A DNA stretch of 64,000 nucleotides from Primula veris (GCA_963682055.1 OY821740.1:43482795-43546794); one strand, 5' to 3'; shown: positions 47,953-61,040, numbered from the stretch's first letter. Notes: a model not told the origin generated them from the letters alone. Program-made: numbers and translations.

Positions 47953-50900
47953 GATGAACACACATTGTTAGAGTTCTTTGCCCAGTATGTCTGTCTGTAC
48001 TAATTTTAGCTTTTATGTTAAACCTGGTAACTTAACAGTTAACTACAGCTGCTTTTTTGATGTGGCATGGTATCTAGTGTGTGCATTTATTGTTATGAAG
48101 TTTATGAATTACGAGTATTATCAGCCGTGCTCCTATTCCCTCATTATTATTTTTGTTTAGATAAAGAGCTTATAATTGCGACCCCATCATCAGCCAAGAC
48201 AGATAATAGAATGGAGTTTGGCTGAATTGTACTCGGACCTAAATTACCCTTTTCTGCATGTATAATACGTAAATCAACTGGTATTCCTAATAAAATGGGT
48301 ATTTAATGAGGAAGGATAGATTTGTGTTTTCTAATACTCCATTAAGGATTTGTTTCGGGAAAACATGTGATAATGCAACTGTTTTTTTTGCCTCGTGTAT
48401 ACATGTGATGATGTGAACTGTCACAATGCATGTGCGCTCACAATATCATCGTATCATTTTAAACATGACCGTCTTTCTTGATTAATAGATCGTTTTGGTA
48501 ATTATTATCTTAAACTCAATTGTAAATTATTTTGTCAGAATCCCAATCTTAAATCATGGTATACTTCACTGTTCCATTTACCAGTTCCTTTTCATGATTT
48601 TATAGTCTCGTGGGTCTCACAAGTCATAATAAGAAAGTATTATGGGTAGCATCCACATAAAATAAGAATGAACAAGAATCACAAAATAAATTTTAACACA
48701 TGACAAAAACAATTCCATCATCCTAATTATAATATTGGTCCATACCATAGACTGAAAAATGGCTACAATTGCTTAAATGAAAAAGTCTATAATGCATTTA
48801 CATCCTTATATTAAAAGCCAAGGTGGCATGCTTCTGTTGATACGTTGTCACCACCTTGAAAAACATGCTTGCTATAATTTTTACAAAATTAAAACGATGA
48901 ACCAACTCTACTTGAATTAAATGTATAACATTGCAATTACGTGGAGTCAAATTTAACTATTCATTCCACTTACATTGGTATCTGTTTCACTTTTATTTTC
49001 AAAAAACTGACGTTCATGTAACCATTGACTTGGATCCCAAAACCTTGGTGTTCACGTCAGCCCACATATGCTTTCCACATGGAAATACATGTTTATCATG
49101 GACGGTTCTGAACACAGTGATAAAAGGAGCCCCGGCTATTAGAAATAGTACAAGTGAGATCTAGAATTTAATCAAAATTCTATAGTTGTCTGCCCGTACT
49201 AATTCAAAAATACAAAAAATAAATCAAATAAAAACTGAATTGATGAGCATCACACTCATTTGCTAAACATGATAGAAATAAAGTAAACAAGAGAGGGCCT
49301 AAAACTAGCAAAAATATTCCAGCTCAAGACAACCATGATTCTACCAATTCTGCACTTGGTATGGTCATTATTAGATATTGAAAAAGAATAATGTTCACTT
49401 CATTACAATTTAATCTATCAAATAATTAAAAGTATTACATTCGATTTCTTCTAGTAATTATATTACTTCTATATCTATTAGCAGACACAATACTTGGCTT
49501 TGTAAGTCGCAGGACCGAAAATTAGCCTTCACGCGCAAGTGACATAATTTCCCCCCTACTATAGATAACCTCCCTGCAAAACAGACATGCATAAGAATTA
49601 GTTTCTTAGATGATAAATAACATAATAAAACCATACATTCTTAAAGCTTGAACCTTTTCTATACATATGACAAATAGTTGCTTGTAATAATTTGACAGTG
49701 TAATTCGGGGACTAAGATACAAGAAAACGCCACCATCTATGAATTTTCCCAATGTAATTTGCCATTTCGCCTTGAACATATGGGGTGATTTAAAACTTGA
49801 ACCGCGGGTCAGTGATTGAGATTTGAGATAAAATCTAAGCTGTATTCGAATTAAAATGGTCCCTAAAGTATATCATTTTCACCAGTCAAATTTTCAACAA
49901 TTCCAGGTTATTTTGCCTACCAGAGTTTCAAGATTTTAATGTGAAATTGTTTGGTGAAATTCATCTATCTGTCAATCTTATCCTTTTTGTATGGGCCATA
50001 TGCTGATGCAAAATGATAACGAAATTTGTCTCTCTATACCGTAATTGATATGGACAAGCACTTTCTAACTTAAGCATCACCTAATATTGACTTATTTAGA
50101 AACACTTTTTACACGAGAGAAAGAGAAGTTTATCATCTTATTTTTTATTACAGAAAGTAATTTCCTCGAAAGAGATGTGTACACAAATCCTAATGGTTTT
50201 CCAACTCTTTCATGTCGGTAATAAGTAATAACTGCCAGCTAATAGCATGGATTAAAAGTAAAAGGCAAGCAAGCAAAACCAAATTTGGTCTGCAAAATTA
50301 TACTAGTCTTTTATTCATTATTTGATTGCAAATAGCAGTTGACTAATAAGAGCTTATTTGGTAAAGGTTTCTAGACATTCCGTGGGGATTTTATTTTCAC
50401 AATTTAAGACTGGTTTTCACATATAGATGACTCAAGAAATACAATATTCATCAATATGTACATCATATCAAGCCAAACATGAACATTGATAATTTGTACA
50501 CAATGAACTAAGACTACTACAATACGGCAGGGACTTTTTCCATCCAAAAGAGAAAATGTTCGATACACAGTCACTTTGTTACCCAAGTAATATTGTATAT
50601 ATAAAATCAACGTCATTCCTTGTTAATATCTATTAAAATTGAGGTGATAAATCAGTATCCAACTTGATATATATCAACAAGAAGTGAACAAAATCGAGGG
50701 ATTATGTAGCGAAATGTGATGCTTACCTAATATTCTCTTTTAAGAATGAAGACACACATAGTAACATCCTTACAATACACCTCAGAACCAAAGACAAAAG
50801 TGATGAGCTTTCATCTTTGGCAATTATTTAAAAACTAACCGAAAGACTAAACTTCTTAAAAGAGTGACCTCTCCAACTGATAGAGAAACTTTTGTAATTT

Positions 50901-51527
50901 TGAAGACAGATGAGAATATCTGCTAAAAGTTAGATCCATATTGCATAGTGGAGGCAAAAGGAGCAATAGAGGCCCATTAGGGTCATTCCCATTACCATAT
51001 CTTCGTAAAATCGTTCTTAAATATTGTTTTTCTTTTCTAAAAACTAAAATAATGATTAGTAGTGTCTATTCAGAAAAGTGGCATTAGAGACAGTATGTAT
51101 GTGATAAGGGGTAAGGCTCGATAAATTACTTCCAAACCCAGCTAAAAGAGACGAGGGACTAATAATATCCACTCAATACTAATCATTCTTTCAAGAAAAT
51201 GATTGGATTTAATTAAGAAGCAAAGAATAAAAAACAAGTGGGAATTCCCTGCTATTTTCTATAGACTCCATACCTTCATCGAAGTGGGAAAGATATGACT
51301 TTTTTGTGTGTAAAAAAGTGTATATTCCAATAAGCACTTCTGTCTACAGGAAGCAATTTCTTCCCCACACATCAACTAATTTAGAGTAGAAAATAAAATT
51401 ATGAGAAGGGAGTTGAATTTCTCACCTTTCGAATTGCTCTTCAACAAGCTTGAGCAAAATATCAAAACAGAGCAAAAACCTTTCCATGTCTAATATTTAC
51501 CCCTTCTCGTATAGTGTAATTAAACCT
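47953..51527. other. 3.6-kb intergenic stretch, no gene seen
   Basis: Between the 3' ends of the Dpb4-like gene (plus) and the glucanase (minus). AT-rich and without recognised domains. In Arabidopsis, as I recall, other genes lie at this point; I see no remnant of them here. Confidence 0.5.
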
Positions 51528-53707
51528 TCAAGCGCAACTCAACCATGCCATTATAAAAGTAATAACACTAATTGACATATACAAGGCCTGCAAAAATATA
51601 ACGAGTTCATTCAAACAGTTAATCAGCCATATACATAGAACCTCAATTAACCAATAATATAAAGGAAATAAATACCACTTTACAAGATTCAAAAGATTAT
51701 CGAGTTTCACTTTTTTGTGGTAATGAAGATTTATATTGTGAACTTCGGTTTGACGTGTCACTTTTAATTTGGTAGGTTCTAATGAGAATCCAGTGATTAG
51801 AAAAAAATGCATTTACACCGTCAAGGCGTCAACCTTAGTTTTACATTGAAATCATTGAAACAAGATCCAGGGAATGAATTCTTCTGGTTGACGCCTGTGT
51901 ATATTTTAAAGAATAATTCTTCCATAATTATATAACAGTAATCACGTTAAACAAGAGAGTTTTGTAATCGAGTTTCTTACATTTAACCTGGTAGCTGAAT
52001 TAATCACCAGCTCTGGAAGATAGCCTTGTACTCCAAGGTTATACACAGGTGTGCCATCTGGATAGTACAGCCCATAGTTTCTCTCGGAAACAGGTCCGGG
52101 CTTCAAATTCTCGTTAAATAAAGCAAATACGTATATATCGACAGGTACCGACGGATTAGCTGGAGTACCTTGCCTTTCAAGGACTCTACGGAATAAGTTA
52201 CCATTATATAATTCTGCATTTTCTACAGTTGCCCCAAATTCATTCGAATCCCCTTTCGATGGCCAACCCGTCTCAGATATTTTAACCTCGATATTTGTAT
52301 GCCCCATCAATTTAATAGCTGAATAAACAGCATCGAGCTGAGCGTACAGCATATTATCATATTTCAAGTTCGTGACGGGATCAATTTGGCCTGAGTTAGG
52401 CTGAAACAACACGTAGCTCAAGGGAACCTCATTTGGATTATCTTTATAAGCGAAAAAAGGGTAACAATTAATTAAAAACGGAGAATTTGCTTGAGCATGG
52501 AAATCCAAAATAGGCTTTATATATTCCACGAGATCTTCTTTAAAAGACCCGGAAGAAGGTGGGAAAGAGTTGGCCAATATAGCTAATGAATGTGCTGTTG
52601 TTACATACACTTGTTTACTTAGTCCAAGGCTGTTTAAAACGTTGTAAACGGATTGCATAGCGGGTAAAAGGTAATTTTTCATTTGGGTATCGTTTCCTCC
52701 TAAAATTTCGTTACCAACCGTTATGCAACTAATTTTCGTACGAGAAATGAAGGGTTGAACGTGCTGTTGAACCCAAGTCTGGGCTTTTTCAGGGTCGGAC
52801 ATGCTCTGTAAATCTCCGTTACCTAAACCAATCACAAAATCGATATTCGTATTTGCGAAAGCGTTTAGCACATTGGGGTCTGCATCATATAATTTTACTC
52901 GGCTGACATTTAAGGATCTGAGAAGATATACGACCCGAGATGCGGATGGGAGATTATTCGCGATTTGTCCGTAATTTACTCCTACCCCAACACTAAGGGC
53001 CGGAACGATAGACCCTGGAAATAAATGGAGAAACGAACATTGAAAATTCGGGAAGAAATCTCAAAAAACTGTGCAAGTCCATCAATATTAGAAACAAGAA
53101 ACACTTAATTGTTGGGTAATGTTGCATTTATCACTATTCGAGAATTTTCTCACAAACAAAAGAAAACTCCATAAACATCAGACATACATACAAAATAAAA
53201 TAAGAGATTTAAACAAGAGGAAAAAATGAATCTAATGACTAAAGCTAAGATTAAAACCATGAGTAAATTTAGAGCAACGAAAAGTGAAATTTGAAACATT
53301 AGTGAATTATTAATAATAACAGAATGAAGAAATAGTAATAGACTATAAAGAGAGACAAAATAGCCATTTCCAGACCAAAATTCTCCAATTCAATAAAACA
53401 GACTTATAAATGATGAATCCAAGCAACATCACACAAAACTTCCTAAAATAAGTAAAATTAATAGTACAAACTACAAAGTAACAAACTTTTCTTGTTTTTA
53501 ATTACAAAAAAAAAAAAAACTAAACTAAAATGACAATTCAAAAGACTAAAATACAGTGTCATACCATAATTCTATATTTATTTATATTTAAAAACATCAT
53601 ACTATTACAGTACATTTACAACCAGTTGGGAATTCAAGCTTTTGAACCAAACGAACTAACTAATTTAATCACAAATGAAGAAAATGCAAAAAGAAACATA
53701 TATAAAC

Positions 53708-53742
<35 letters not shown>

Positions 53743-53811
53743 CTAACCGGAGAGAGAGAGATAAATAAGAAAAGGAACTGCAGAGAAGAAAGAAGATAGC
53801 TGAGAAGCCAT
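51528..53811 (-). CDS. GH17 glucan endo-1,3-beta-glucosidase, GPI-anchored type, 389 aa
   Basis: Three exons: 53748-53811 (signal peptide MASQLSSFFSAVPFLIYLSL), 51981-53026 and 51528-51587. Exon 2 starts with SIVPALSVGVGVNYGQIANN and has the GH17 landmarks: acid/base Glu in TVGNEILGG, nucleophile Glu in ISETGWPSKG, and FALFNENLKPGP before RNYGLYYPDGTPVYNLG. Reading on through exon 2 would give a stop at 51942, but AAT followed by GTAAGA at 51980 is a good donor. It joins in phase to an exon coding ALYMSISVITFIMAWLSCA, a hydrophobic tail of the kind that directs GPI anchoring. The enzyme hydrolyses beta-1,3-glucan (callose) at the cell surface or plasmodesmata. No CBM43 is present. TATA on the minus strand at 53889-53900. 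Confidence 0.9.
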
Positions 53812-53888
53812 TTCAATGTTCTCTCTCTCTCTCTATATATATATATTTTTTTTTTATCTCTCTCTGAGAATAGAAGCCACGAGAGCTT

Positions 53889-53900
53889 TCTATATATACA
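53889..53900 (-). promoter_or_regulatory. TATA box of the glucanase gene
   Basis: TGTATATATAGA on the minus strand, about 80 bp upstream of the ATG. The leader between them contains (GA)n. Confidence 0.55.
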
Positions 53901-54879
53901 AGTAAAAGCTTATGGACATTTACTTACTTACAAAACTTTCTGTATTTCTAAAGGCTTCTGTTAGTTATTATTAATTCTATATATACAAGTTGAATATAGT
54001 AATTATAAAAAGTTGATAAAGGATATAGATATACCCGCCTAACAAAACTTATCAAAAAAATTATCGGTTGACGTGACAGTTTAAGTGTATTAATAATTTT
54101 TGTTACGATATTAAAATTAAAATTAAAATTTAATTTAATTCATAATTGATACATATAAGTACACCACATACATCAGGTGACACAAAAGTGATAAGAGCAA
54201 CAGTTTTTTCCTTTTTCTGTCAAAAAGTGACTCGGTAATAGTCAACCGCCATAAATATGTGACTTTACGCATTACTCCGTTGATTCTTATGCATGATCAA
54301 CCTAATTTTGCATCAACTTTTTAAGTAAGTCAAATGGTAACGTATGTCCGGGCCCACATATTAAGGGTTTAACTTACATATAATTCAATAAAATATATTA
54401 TAATTATTTAGTTTATTGAAAATATAAAACGTGGTTAATGAAACTATTTAATATTAGAGAAACTAATATACTAATATATTATATATATACTAATATATTA
54501 TAATTAATGATCCTATTACTACTCATTTTGTATTTTACTATATATTTTTTGAATTTAGGATAGCATCAAATATGAGTCTCTATTTTTATTTTAGTTTTTA
54601 TTAGGTTGGCTCGTTAGTTTTTAGTTTGTCAAATTATAATTTATATTTTAATTATTTCAAAAATAAAAAAATTATAAATTCTCATTACTATTATTTAATT
54701 GATATTCATTAAATTATTTTAATAAGTAACATTTAATGACAAGCTAATCATTTGATGTTGGAATTAATTAAAATTATAAAATTAATACAAGTTGTTGTTA
54801 TCATAGCACATTAAAGGAATCACATTAAAGGCTTATCATGTGTTCGGTCGCATATGTTAGCAATACCGTTTAAATAATA

Positions 54880-55320
54880 CTCGTTAATTTTCGCATGCTT
54901 TATTAAATAATTGATTTAATAAGTACAAAGATATAAAATTAACTATTGGGTAGTTCAGTTTTTTTATTTTTTAATAACATTACACATTTTCCCTCGATTT
55001 ATAACTTATATAAGCATGGTCATCTTAATTTTGCATCAAATTTCCAACTCTACTCATTCACTTTTAAGCATGTTTTATTAAAATTGATTTAATACAAATA
55101 TATAAAATTAACTATGGGTAGTTTAGTTTTATATTTTTCAGGAAGAATACACCTTTTCCATCGATTTGTAAGCATGGTCATCTTAATTTTGCATTATATT
55201 TCCAAATTTACTCATTAATTTTTAAGCATGTTTTTATTAAAATTGATTTAATAAGTACAAATATAAAATTAACTATAGGTAATTATCCGTATCTTTTTTC
55301 TCAATAACAATACACCAGTC
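54880..55320. repeat. ~158-bp tandem repeat, 2.5 copies
   Basis: A unit with AGCATGGTCATCTTAATTTT (at 55013 and 55171), then TTAAGCATG, TTGATTTAATA and AAAATTAACTAT blocks. The first copy is partial. Confidence 0.75.
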
Positions 55321-56124
55321 GAAGTGACATTTCTATTTTCAAGTCACATCCATTTCCTTAAAAAATGTATTTATTAATATTTCATTTCACGAACTTATTG
55401 AAGAAAAACTTCAAATATAAGACTAATAAAATTCCAAAAAATAACACTCATTGGTTCCCGAAATCCTTGTCACCATTATTCGACCATAGTCATTAGAACG
55501 ACTACATTCGTTATCGGACTTCATCAAATAATAGCACATCGTTTAAAAACATCTTGCCACTCTATGTGAGACAAGCACTTTAAACATCTAATGCTTGATT
55601 TCGGAGCTCTTTTGCCGTCAAAACTTTATCACCGATGACCATGTTAGATATACAGAAGGATGACAAGTATAAGTAAGTTGGCTCTAACCGGGAGCACATG
55701 CGACAACATTTATGGTGGTAATGGGCGACGGGGATGTCCTAGGAGGGGGAGAAGATGAGAATGCAATGGATAAAGATTCCGGTTATAACTAGGACATGAC
55801 TTAATTAAAATCTTTGCTTATAAGATTTCCAAACACCGGCTGAATGGATCAGTTTAACTCCGCTGGTTAGTGACAAATTTTATAAAAGGTTAGGACAAAT
55901 TTTGGAGTACTTATAGTTTAATTTCGTTTACTTTAGGCCTAATTCTCATGTCATCAATTTCATGTGGCAGACACCGGGCATAAAACAAACTCGTAAACAC
56001 TTGAACCAAATTTGCTATACAGTCTTTATCATCTTTCGATAACTAACATGTAAAACTGATGACACGATCACGCGAGAATTGTGGTACAAAAATTTCATTA
56101 TTGGATTTTTTGTGATGTTGGTAG

Positions 56125-56265
56125 ACTTTGCTTGTTGGCATGATAAAGAATCCGTAATTCACTAGCTAATCGTGTCATTCCTGGTTTACTAGTTTTGCTA
56201 TTGAAAGTTGTTTAAGACCTATACTTTTTCTAAATGATTTCATTTATCATGCCAACAAGCAAAGT
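56125..56265. repeat. Perfect 23-bp inverted repeat with 95-bp loop
   Basis: Arms at 56125-56147 and 56243-56265 are exact reverse complements (core CTTTGCTTGTTGGCATGAT). The loop is 95 bp, unrelated AT-rich DNA. The arms would pair in either transcript. Confidence 0.9.
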
Positions 56266-57142
56266 AAAGAGAAGGTGTTACGTTTTCTAAAAGTTGAGAA
56301 AAATTAGAACAATAATTCCCTCAAGTTGCTATCTAGTGTTGTCTATATTGAAAAAGATAACCCAGTCATTTTAACTTTTCACCTGCCTACTGCACTTCTT
56401 AATTATGTCCATTACTTTCAATTATCCAACGAACAAGCAATAATGTGAACAAATTATTTACGATTTCCGTAAACTTAAAGTTGAAAATAATTCAGTCAAG
56501 TGGTGCCTTCGGACAAAAACCTGGTTATAAGCTTACAGTTGTACTTGATATTGTCTTAAAAAAAAATGGCCATTACTTTCGAAGCTGTTTAAAGTTTAAC
56601 AATCAAAAGATAGACAATCGAAGCATAATCACATGGTACGAGCAATTCTTAATGAGATACTCGTTCAATAAAAAAAGCATGCATCCGTGAATTTAACAAA
56701 AATATCTTTCTTTTCGTCATGTAATTCTACGAAAAATCTTGCATCAAATACGTGATGACCTTACAGGAAAACGTTGACAGCAAGGGTCAGTACGGATATG
56801 CACGATAGAGGATAGACAGAGAGGGTTTCACAAACATTTTTATTCCAGGCCATATCACATTGTCCAAGCAATGATTAACAACAATTGTGCCAAACACATT
56901 CTTCTCTAGCCTTGGATCTATCCAAGGGATAAAAAATATAAATTACAAAAAATGACATGATTGACTACGCCCTATGGTCCCAAACACACATGCACGCACT
57001 GTTATACTCACACTGAAGAACCACCAGTACTTCTGCCCAACGTTGGGTGATTTTTCTTTATTTTTTATCTGAAGCTCCTAAATCGCGACTTCAGGTTAAA
57101 GTGGGGTTCGTTACCAATACCACCTTTAATTGCAAACCCTAA

Positions 57143-57598
57143 TCAATAAAGATCACTCTCTTTGTGAGTGTGGATAACACAATCCTGAGACGGGTACGAT
57201 ATGCAAGTGAGCAAATAACCTTTCTCTATTTGATCATCATCAAGAAAGGACCCATCAGACTGATCCACAGCGCCCGAACTCAGCTTACCCGCACAAGTCG
57301 AACAAGCACCAGCTCTGCAAGAATACGGAAGATCAATTCCTGCATTCTCTGCAGAGTCCAAAATGTACACGTCATCAGGTGCTTCGAATTCATGCTCCTC
57401 GCCCTCTGGTGTTATAAGCTTCACCTTGTAAACCGCCATTGCAGTTGCTTTAAAATTAGAGGTTCTTTTTAGGCCAAAGGCTATGGAAACGTTTTTGGAC
57501 GAGGGGAGAAAATTCGGGCCTTTTGTGAGAGGACTGGCTATACGATTTGGTGGTTTAATTGAGGCACAATTAGAAGGGAGTAGTCTCAAGGAAGTCAT
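57143..57598 (-). CDS. FD3: Plastid [2Fe-2S] ferredoxin, root type
   Basis: 151 aa, coding sequence in one exon from the ATG at 57598. Residues 1 to about 53 are Ser/Asn/Lys-rich and lack acidic residues, as in a chloroplast/plastid transit peptide (SFG-like [11 protein letters not shown]). The mature part [20 protein letters not shown] has the cluster ligands in CRAGACSTC plus the distant Cys in LLTCISYP, and ends [11 protein letters not shown]. The wording is closest to the non-photosynthetic FD3 type ([16 protein letters not shown]), which passes electrons from FNR to nitrite reductase, sulfite reductase and similar enzymes in root plastids. An acceptor (TTTTCCAG) six bases before the ATG shows a leader intron; its likely donor is near 59768. 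Confidence 0.93.
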   Translation of the reverse strand: MTSLRLLPSNCASIKPPNRIASPLTKGPNFLPSSKNVSIAFGLKRTSNFKATAMAVYKVKLITPEGEEHEFEAPDDVYILDSAENAGIDLPYSCRAGACSTCAGKLSSGAVDQSDGSFLDDDQIEKGYLLTCISYPSQDCVIHTHKESDLY

Positions 57599-57604
57599 AA
57601 TTAC

Positions 57605-59768
57605 CTGGAAAATTTACATAACCAGCCAGCTATAATGAGATTGTTATTTATAATTAAGTAGAACACATTCAGTGTTGCAACCAAAAATTTATTTATTCAA
57701 ACTCCCGAGACAAAAGGATAAACTACTACACACAAAAATCACACCTAATTTAACCAGACTAGCCAATTTTTAATTACTCTTTAAGGAACAACAGAGATTA
57801 CTTTTTTAGTTTTTTTTTCCAGAGATTGTACATATACACAATTGCACATCCAAAGAACAAAAATCATTTTACTCGCTACTGCAAAAAGATAGATAAATAA
57901 CAGGTAAAAAAATGTTGCCTTGTTAAAATTTTTCAAGTAACTGAAACTTAATCATCCATCACTTTTAAAGCAAGGCGTGAAATGTTTGGAGCTTTATGAG
58001 AAGATGCGAGCGAATTGCTCTATGCTCTTCACTCGAAGCTCCATTGCAGATTAGCAAATGATTAGGTCGTTTTTCAAATAATAATGAAAAGTAAGCATTT
58101 AATTTTACGACCACATCATGATCAACTACTCATTTTAAGAAAGGAACACAGGCAAACAACCTGCACTTCAATTTCCAAATTAGAACTCCACAAGATAGAA
58201 AAATCTGCCCACCTAATCTAGCCCATGTTGAAATAGATCCACGCAAAATCCATAAAGCTAGTTTATCAAGTAATTTGATTATTAAAAATTTAGGTAGACT
58301 GTAAAAGCAATTCACCTGATGAATCTATATCGTTTTGCTTTAAAGCTTTGTTTTCTTAACTTGAATCTCAATATTTCAGTAACAGGCACATTTATAATTC
58401 TTATTCATAGGAGTGACGAACACAAGGGGTAAACAACAGCTAGCTCTTCAATATGTTCACATTAAGCACACAAGGTCAGCAAGACAATTTCACTCATTCT
58501 AAGTAACTGGATGTTTCTTTATATTGCACCACTTGAAGTTCTCTTATTCCTAAACACGTATCCTAAAACCTAGTAAAAGCAACCAAACCATGCAATTACC
58601 ATGTAGCCTTGTAAATTTAAGAGAGTAAATCGACTTTGCAATCCATATTATGAAGAACAAGGCAATAACTGTAGGAGCACTTTGAGAAGAAGCAGAGCTA
58701 GAGGGCTAATTGCTCTTCAATCTAGGCTCCATGTTATCATAGCAACCTGATTAATCTATTTCATTATCCAAATCGTTGTACGTTGTTTTATATCGTAAGT
58801 CATTCCATAATCTCAATCTCAAAAAGAAAAAAAAAGCAAGCCAACAAACAAGTTGTTGAGATAAAACTTGGTTTCGAAAAGAATTTCACGACCGATTTTA
58901 TCGCAATTTTACTTTACAATACATTTGGATGCTAATCTCTTCTTCTACGTTGGTATTAGATAAAATCCATTTCCTTTTCCTATATGTTGCATAGCAGGTC
59001 AAATCTATAATAAACTAACCAACAAAGTTCTCTATCAAAAATTCTGCAACAATCGATTAAATCTAAATTTTGTGACTCCATACATATTGTACCCAAGTTT
59101 GTCTTGTTTCTAAAATAAGTTCACCATAGTAACCAAATATAGCAAATAAAACTTGCAACAATCTCATATATGCCTTGTAAACATCTAATAGCAATAGAAT
59201 TTCAATCTATTCCCGTAAGAACAAGACGACAACTATGGGAGCACTTTGAGAAGAAACAAAGCTAAAGGCTATATCTGTTCTTCAATCTAGGTTCCGTATT
59301 ATTCATTTAATAACTACACAAAAATTCATATTATTTACTTTCAAGAAAAAAAAAACATCAAATTTCATTCAAAATAACATTGTCCCCTTAATCCCTTATA
59401 CAAGTACATCTCGTGTTACTCAATTAATAGCTACACAAAATACATCTATTTAATTTCATTAAAAAAACATTGTGCCCTTATACAAGTACATCCCTTGTAT
59501 ATTTTATTTCCAAATAAAACTTGCATGTAAATAACCTATGCAAAACTAATGTATAAAGAAACACAGCAAGAAGGAAATTAAAAAACATCATATAAGATTT
59601 GTAAAATAAAAAGAAGCTATTTTATTTTTGGATAATTAGCTAAAAATAAGCTGGCTAGATAACAATGTTAATTCCAACACTGAAATTAATGATACACAAT
59701 TAAACTAGTTGAAAGAGTCTAGCAAAAAATAGATGAATTAAAGGATAATGTATTTAGAAATAACTTAC
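57605..59768 (-). other. Leader (5' UTR) intron of the ferredoxin gene
   Basis: The acceptor AG at 57605-57606 lies just before GTAATTATG, and a donor CCT with GTAAGTTA lies at 59768. A CT-rich leader exon would then run from 59769 to about 59880. The intron is about 2.16 kb and contains three copies of an imperfect hairpin. Inferred from splice signals and from a duplicated leader at 60790-61040. Confidence 0.55.
57968..59303. repeat. Three copies of an ~80-bp imperfect hairpin in the ferredoxin leader intron
   Basis: Copies at about 57968-58050, 58660-58740 and 59222-59303. Each has GGAGC(A)CTTTGAGAAGA-like bases and ends CTCTTCAATCTAGGCTCC-like, so the ends can pair (GGAGCTT with AAGCTCC in the first copy). 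Confidence 0.65.
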
Positions 59769-59880
59769 AGGAAGAGAGAGATAAAAACGTTAGTTTTGAT
59801 TATATAGAGAGGAAATTAACAAGATAGATATAGTGAGAGAGATAGAAAGAGATGGAAAGAGACGGTTTAAAAAGAGCCGA
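59769..59880 (-). promoter_or_regulatory. Likely non-coding first exon of the ferredoxin gene
   Basis: CT-rich on the minus strand (CTATCTCTCTCACTATATC), ending at the GTAAGT donor. The transcription start is not fixed. Confidence 0.45.
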
Positions 59881-60196
59881 GTAGAAGTATGTATGTTTGT
59901 ATAACGGGAAATAAGATTTGCCCTAATTCTCTACTTGTGATTTCTTAAAACGAATCTGGGCCGGCCCAATAAAGTTCGTATTTGGGCCTATGTTTTATGT
60001 TATACAGATTATCCAACTGGATGGTAACGTTAGGCGACTACCGAATAGATTTTTGAATTTCAATAGAATTTACATGGAAAACTTTTGACGCACCAAACAC
60101 CCGTAAATAAAATGCAAACAAAAGTTTGCATCGTAAAACTTTACCCGAAAAATATTTTCCCTCCGTAAATATTTTACTACGAAACAAACAGAGCCT

Positions 60197-60605
60197 GAAT
60201 ATTAAAAAAATTGTCTAAAACAATATTATGTTCAAATGTTTTAAAATTTGAAAACAATATAATATAAAAGTTTATAAAGTTGCGGTATAAGTTGTGAAAA
60301 TTTAAAATTTGAGTAAAAATAATTAATGGGGCACGGAAGGGATAAAGAATAGGTGGTAGAATATTTGGACTCCAAATCAGATGTTTACCGAATTTTTCTG
60401 GTTCGCATGTTTACTTTACACTAATTTATACATTTATTCCAAAACAAATTTTGTGTGGATTTTCTTTTAAAAATAATTATTGAAATGTATTGATACATGT
60501 ATTATAGTAATTGTACAATTTTTTTCAAGTTTTTTAAAATTTGTTTTTTGATAAAATAAGCAAGAGACACGGAAGGGGTAGAAAAATGGGGTATAAGATT
60601 TGAAC
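60197..60605. mobile_element. Two MITE halves in opposite orientation
   Basis: 60197-60370 matches the right half of the MITE at 26265-26427 in the same direction (TTGTCTAAAACAATATTATG). 60405-60605 matches its left half (26073-26264) in reverse (TTTACACTAATTTATACATT). Both halves meet at the same internal point as in the other copy. Confidence 0.75.
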
Positions 60606-60789
60606 TATTACTTTGGTGGTATGATTCGGTACAATATATATTGTTACCTAGGGGATATACTACAAGTCCTTAAAATTTTACATTTCAGGTTCAACAAAGT
60701 TTCCGCACCTATTCAGGGGTGGCCCGGCTCGTAAATTTGCTAATAAGTTCACCATAGTACCCAAGATATATAACATAAGCTAAAATTGC

Positions 60790-61040
60790 TGTAAATATAA
60801 ATTAAGCTGGCTATATAACCATGTTAATTCCAAACTGAATTTAATAAAAAACAATTAGACTGATTGAAAGAGTCTGGCAAGAAACAGATAAATTAAAGGA
60901 TAATGTAATTTGAAATAATTAACTGACAGGGGTAGAGAGAGATAAACTTCAGTTGTTTGTTATATATAGAGAGAGAAAATTAGTTTAGATATAGTGCGAG
61001 AGAGAAGGAAAGAGACGGCTTATAAAGAGACCGTTGCTCT
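60790..61040 (-). repeat. Duplicate of the ferredoxin leader/promoter region
   Basis: Corresponds to about 59640-59880: AAGAGTCTGGCAAGAAACAG with AAGAGTCTAGCAAAAAATAG, TTAAAGGATAATGTA, and GGAAAGAGACGG near the end. The MITE pieces lie between the two copies. The copied donor site reads CTGACAGG and has no GTAAGT equivalent. Confidence 0.7.

Larger units (their letters stand above)
53910..57140. other. 3.2-kb intergenic stretch, repeats only
   Basis: Very AT-rich. It contains the tandem repeat at 54880-55320 and the inverted repeat at 56125-56265. No gene recognised. Confidence 0.6.

Noticed and set aside
48931..49164. 77-codon plus-strand ORF in the long gene-poor stretch
   Set aside because: No domain, start context or flanking signals; composition is like the surroundings.
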